Positions 5,258 through 7,568 of a stretch of DNA of 7,568 bases are shown one piece after another; the first letter of the stretch is position 1; every line of letters begins with the position of its first letter. The translations under genes were made by a program, and so were the position numbers. The DNA is taken from positions 1 to 7,568 of the forward strand of contig CAKUTY010000064.1 of the NCBI GenBank assembly GCA_934692455.1. The letters are read 5' to 3'. The notes beneath the pieces are model-generated. The model did not search any database. It saw only the letters and a program-made list of their open reading frames with translations, and was not told where the DNA came from. This DNA is from an uncultured Erysipelotrichaceae bacterium (GTDB taxonomy: Bacteria > Bacillota_I > Bacilli_A > Erysipelotrichales > Erysipelotrichaceae).

Positions 5258-6081
5258 TAATATATTTGAAAATATTTCTTAGAATGTAAAATTTTCATAA
5301 CCTCTAAATAAAAGCCATCATCCTTACAAGAGCCAATCACATACTTAGCATGACTCTTGATCCTTTCATTGGCATTACCCATTGCATATGATTCAGTTAC
5401 ATTTTCAAACAACTCAAAGTCATTATCACTATCACCGAATATTGCCACCTCATCATCCTTATAACCATACTTATCCATAATACTCTTAAGACCCCTAAAC
5501 TTATCTACATTTAAAGGAGTTACCTCAATATTATTAGGATAAGAACTCGTAACACCAAAATTCTTAGTAGTCAAAATTTTATCGGCCATTTCCTTCAACA
5601 TATCGAAACGGACACCATCCATAACCTCAACCTTACAGATATCAACATCAATCTCATCCAAGCTCTTAATCTCTTTTAAATCATTAAAAAAATTTGACCC
5701 AAAGACATCACCATCAGCCTTAAAACTATCAGCCATGATTTCTACATTAACCCCAAATCTTTTTTCAGTACCATAGAAAATAGCACCCACTTTATATTTA
5801 TTAATGTAGTCCAATATTGTTGCCATTTCTTCGTAGCTCATATAAGTTGCAGAAATAACATTGTAGTCCTCATCAACAACAACACCACCATTTATTAAAA
5901 CCTTAGGACAGACGATATCTCTAAAATCAACAAGCTTAATTTCAGTAATATTTCTGCCAGAAGCCATCACAAACTCAATACCATTGTCTTGCAATTGTTT
6001 AACAGCCATATAGTTATTCTTGGATAACTGGCCGTTATACAATAAAGTCCCATCTAAATCACTAGCTATAATCTTTATCAT
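5254..6081 (-). CDS. Cof-type HAD-IIB family phosphatase
   Basis: The protein has the four haloacid dehalogenase motifs (numbered from the ATG at 6081): motif I DLDGT with nucleophile Asp8 and acid Asp10, motif II SGR with Ser41, motif III Lys194 (NVDKFRGL), and motif IV GDSDND (216-221) for Mg2+. Between motifs II and III lies the large C2-type cap, the mark of the Cof/YwpJ/YidA group, which dephosphorylates sugar phosphates, nucleotide or cofactor phosphates. The real substrate cannot be read from sequence. Length 275 is normal. I chose the second ATG because family members usually start MIKxIASDLDGT and because a TATAAT lies exactly 7 nt before it; the ATG at 6087 would add two residues. 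Neither has a Shine-Dalgarno sequence. It is followed directly by the met promoter, with no terminator visible between. Confidence 0.93.
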   Translation of the reverse strand: MIKIIASDLDGTLLYNGQLSKNNYMAVKQLQDNGIEFVMASGRNITEIKLVDFRDIVCPKVLINGGVVVDEDYNVISATYMSYEEMATILDYINKYKVGAIFYGTEKRFGVNVEIMADSFKADGDVFGSNFFNDLKEIKSLDEIDVDICKVEVMDGVRFDMLKEMADKILTTKNFGVTSSYPNNIEVTPLNVDKFRGLKSIMDKYGYKDDEVAIFGDSDNDFELFENVTESYAMGNANERIKSHAKYVIGSCKDDGFYLEVMKILHSKKYFQIYY

Positions 6082-6088
6082 GTCCATT

Positions 6089-6094
6089 ATTATA
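6089..6094 (-). promoter_or_regulatory. -10 box TATAAT for the HAD phosphatase gene
   Basis: The minus strand reads TATAAT here. It ends 1 nt before the upstream ATG (6087) and 7 nt before the second ATG (6081). If used, the transcript would begin at or just before the second ATG, a leaderless mRNA. No strong -35 is seen. An alternative weak promoter (TTGAAC at 6142-6137 with TAAGAA at 6118-6113) would give a short leader but still no ribosome binding site. Confidence 0.4.
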
Positions 6095-6304
6095 CATTAA
6101 TTTAAAAATTGATTCTTAGGAAAAATTTATCCAAAAGTTCAACCTGAGACATGCTGCGTTATTATCTACCTGCTATCACATATAATTGAAAAAAGGTTAT
6201 CATCACTTATAAGAATTCTTTATATATATGCAAGGCACATAAAAGCTATACCTATAATAAACACTAACAAGTTAACATTTGTATTGGAGATGTGACCACA
6301 TTTT

Positions 6305-6344
6305 AAAGAGGCCAACCGATTTAACGATTTTCATTGGCTTTTTT
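6305..6344. terminator. Terminator-like hairpin, possibly bidirectional
   Basis: GGCCAA (6310-6315) pairs with TTGGCT (6334-6339, one G-T), and flanking A and T runs extend the stem (AAAGA with TTTTT). The loop is large (18 nt) and only weakly structured. On the plus strand six T residues follow, which is the better terminator direction, yet no plus-strand gene precedes it. On the minus strand the weaker CTCTTTAAAA follows; there it would end the PTS/DUF3284 transcript about 60 nt after its last stop codon. Confidence 0.5.
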
Positions 6345-6405
6345 CTATTAACCGTCTAAATATTCAAAAAAATTTACTTTATAATAAGTTTAGTTAATCA
6401 TTAAA

Positions 6406-6879
6406 TCATTTAGTTTCTTTTACTGAGCAACTTTTTCTTCCTTTTTTAATTTGCCTTTCCATTGATAAATATTGGAGTCTTTGCACTATACTCATTTTAT
6501 CAATTTCGTCGTTGTCAAAAGAATAATCCTTGTGTTTGCTTCCGTTTTTTAATTTTTCTTGATAATTCATAATTAGTAGTTCACATTTATTTTCGTTTAA
6601 AGGGGTAATTTTTATTTCAGTAACTCTATAATATGTATTAGATTCATATTCAAAACTATATTCATATGGGTATTTGTATTTTAATAATTTTACAGTAGCC
6701 ATGCTTATAGTTTTTGTTTTTTTATCACGTCCTATTGCTTTTGCATATGTTAATCCAGGTTTGATATTTTTAATTTCTAATTTTACTTTTTTTCTTTTCT
6801 CATACTCATTAATAAATTCAGAGCAAATATAATTAAATACATCAGAACTAGGTACATTTAAAATTATTTTATTCTTCAT
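6406..6879 (-). CDS. DUF3284-type protein of a PTS operon
   Basis: The 157-residue soluble protein matches my memory of the DUF3284 family: it starts with a strand like MKNKIILNVPSSDVFNYI, followed by the alternating strand pattern YPYEYSFEYESNTYYRVTEIKITPL, NKCELLIMNYQEK, and a basic C-terminal helix region (RLQYLSMERQIKKGRK). The pattern suggests a small START/SRPBCC-like barrel, but that is inference. Members are typically found in Firmicutes beside lactose/cellobiose PTS genes, as here, and their role is not known. AAGGAG (6892-6887) lies 7 nt before the ATG. The gene follows the IIA gene after a 55-bp gap that contains a strong hairpin, so it may be expressed at a different level. Confidence 0.7.
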   Translation of the reverse strand: MKNKIILNVPSSDVFNYICSEFINEYEKRKKVKLEIKNIKPGLTYAKAIGRDKKTKTISMATVKLLKYKYPYEYSFEYESNTYYRVTEIKITPLNENKCELLIMNYQEKLKNGSKHKDYSFDNDEIDKMSIVQRLQYLSMERQIKKGRKSCSVKETK

Positions 6880-6902
6880 TATTTTTCTCCTTTCAACACA
6901 AA

Positions 6903-6927
6903 CAGAGGAACATGTTCTGTTCCTCTG
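6903..6927 (-). repeat. Hairpin between the IIA and DUF3284 genes
   Basis: CAGAGGAACA (6927-6918 on the minus strand) and TGTTCCTCTG (6912-6903) form a perfect 10-bp stem with a 5-nt loop. The bases after it on the minus strand are TTTGTGTTG, too broken for an efficient terminator. It could be a partial terminator or an RNA-stability or processing element setting the ratio of the genes on either side. Confidence 0.65.
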
Positions 6928-6934
6928 ATAAATC

Positions 6935-7255
6935 TTAATGGTTGTTCTTTTTCTTTGCAGTTGCTAAAGCTAAAAGCATATCGTGTTCAGCGTTTGTAAC
7001 CAAGGTAATATCCATTGCGTGTAAAAGTAACATATTGAACGGTATGGAATCCCCATTAAATTGTTTCGACATTATTTTTTCAAATTGCAGTTTATGCGCT
7101 TCGCCAATATATTTTTCGGCTTCATTCAACTTAGCAATACACTCTTCGAATTTATTATTTACAAATAATTCAATAGCTTCATAAGTAAGATTTCTTCCCA
7201 TTCCGGTATTGCTGATCATTTCCATGCATATAGAAGTCAATTCTTCGTTAGTCAT
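6935..7255 (-). CDS. PTS lactose/cellobiose-family IIA component
   Basis: The 106-residue protein is the usual length for an all-helical IIA of the lactose/chitobiose class, which takes phosphate from HPr and passes it to IIB. The probable phosphorylated residue is His79 in LLLHAMD (the family has HAQDHLM here), with Asp82 as the metal-ligand position and His54 in the conserved EAHKLQ. The motif is slightly divergent (AMDITLVT instead of AQDHLMT). The start ATG overlaps the IIB stop by 8 nt, with GAGG (7265-7262) 6 nt upstream. The sugar is unknown. The partner IIC is not in the window; the operon presumably begins upstream. Confidence 0.9.
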   Translation of the reverse strand: MTNEELTSICMEMISNTGMGRNLTYEAIELFVNNKFEECIAKLNEAEKYIGEAHKLQFEKIMSKQFNGDSIPFNMLLLHAMDITLVTNAEHDMLLALATAKKKNNH

Positions 7256-7568
7256 TATTTACCTCTTCCATAGCTTTAATTGCCGCCAATAAAATTGGTT
7301 TACCATGAGCAAGTCCATAATCACGCATATTTATATCCACAACAGGAATCTTATCAAAACCGCGTTCTTTTAAAAATGGTAATATTTGAGACTTATACAT
7401 TTTTATTTGTGGTGCAATCATTATTACATCAACCTTGTTATAATCATAATCACGATATCTAATACTTGCTGCACATTCTACATAACAATCAACACCAATT
7501 AAAGGAGCTTCTTTTTTTATGCTTTCAACAATTATTCCAGAAGACATCGCTGATGCACACAATATTAC
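7248..7568 (-). CDS. PTS lactose/cellobiose-family IIB component (5' end outside the window)
   Basis: The frame is open to the last base of the window, so the start codon and perhaps three to five residues are missing; a TTG at 7562 could be read as a start but lies inside the first beta-strand and is rejected. The visible protein opens VILCASAMSSG, the IIB active-site loop, in which the Cys (codon 7559-7557) carries the phosphate. The rest (YDYNKVDVIMIAPQIKMYKS, then FDKIPVVDINMRDYGLAHGK) matches the PTS IIB cellobiose/lactose fold, which resembles a low-molecular-weight tyrosine phosphatase. IIB passes phosphate to sugar bound by the membrane IIC. It is followed by IIA with an 8-nt overlap. 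Confidence 0.9.
   Translation of the reverse strand, partial: VILCASAMSSGIIVESIKKEAPLIGVDCYVECAASIRYRDYDYNKVDVIMIAPQIKMYKSQILPFLKERGFDKIPVVDINMRDYGLAHGKPILLAAIKAMEEVNND

Larger units (their letters stand above)
6088..6405. other. Intergenic region between the PTS/DUF3284 genes and the HAD gene
   Basis: No coding region with a credible start signal was found on either strand. It holds the TATAAT in front of the HAD gene, a small palindrome (AAGAATTCTT near 6208-6217) and the terminator-like hairpin at 6305-6344. The stretch from about 6120 to 6300 is otherwise featureless to my reading. Confidence 0.5.

Noticed and set aside
6146..6184. 12-codon plus-strand reading frame (MLRYYLPAITYN)
   Set aside because: It has no ribosome binding site, is very short, and has no conserved features.

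Overview
The window is AT-rich DNA from a low-GC Gram-positive bacterium (Bacillota). The support is a T-box leader, strong AGGAGG-type ribosome binding sites on several genes, a short lipoprotein signal peptide, and a PTS IIB/IIA pair of the lactose/cellobiose class. TGA is used as a stop and TGG for Trp, so the genetic code is the standard bacterial one. The overall style fits the Erysipelotrichia/Coprobacillaceae-type gut Firmicutes, but that placement is only an impression.

Left part (1-2380), accessory in character. It holds the N-terminal end of an unidentified small membrane protein (minus strand, cut by the window edge), a divergent promoter region, a RhuM-Fic fusion gene (plus strand) and a convergent gene for a winged-helix protein (minus strand). 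Five odd-length palindromes of 27-31 bp are scattered here: one inside the RhuM coding sequence, three in the 161-bp convergent gap and one upstream of the winged-helix gene. They form two sequence families. The intergenic copies translate to nearly the same peptide as the intragenic copy. The winged-helix gene has a 16-bp-arm palindrome plus a third copy of the half-site directly in front of its start, which looks like an autoregulatory operator.

Middle part (2394-5257), one methionine-uptake operon on the minus strand: promoter, Met-type T-box leader with terminator/antiterminator, then metQ, metN and metI with overlapping starts and stops and a terminator overlapping the last stop codon. 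The striking point is MetQ. Its two halves are in the reverse of the usual order: the part normally at the C-terminus follows the signal peptide, and the part normally at the N-terminus ends the protein. It reads as a circularly permuted methionine-binding lipoprotein with all expected segments present once, in an otherwise intact operon.

Right part (5254-7568), minus strand: a Cof-type HAD phosphatase just upstream of the T-box promoter, a 318-bp gap containing a terminator-like hairpin, and the end of a sugar PTS operon (IIB cut by the window edge, IIA, then a DUF3284-type protein) with a strong hairpin between IIA and the DUF3284 gene.

Two of the minus-strand genes (window-edge membrane protein and HAD phosphatase) have no Shine-Dalgarno sequence and a perfect TATAAT exactly 7 nt before an ATG, suggesting leaderless mRNAs alongside ordinary SD-led genes.
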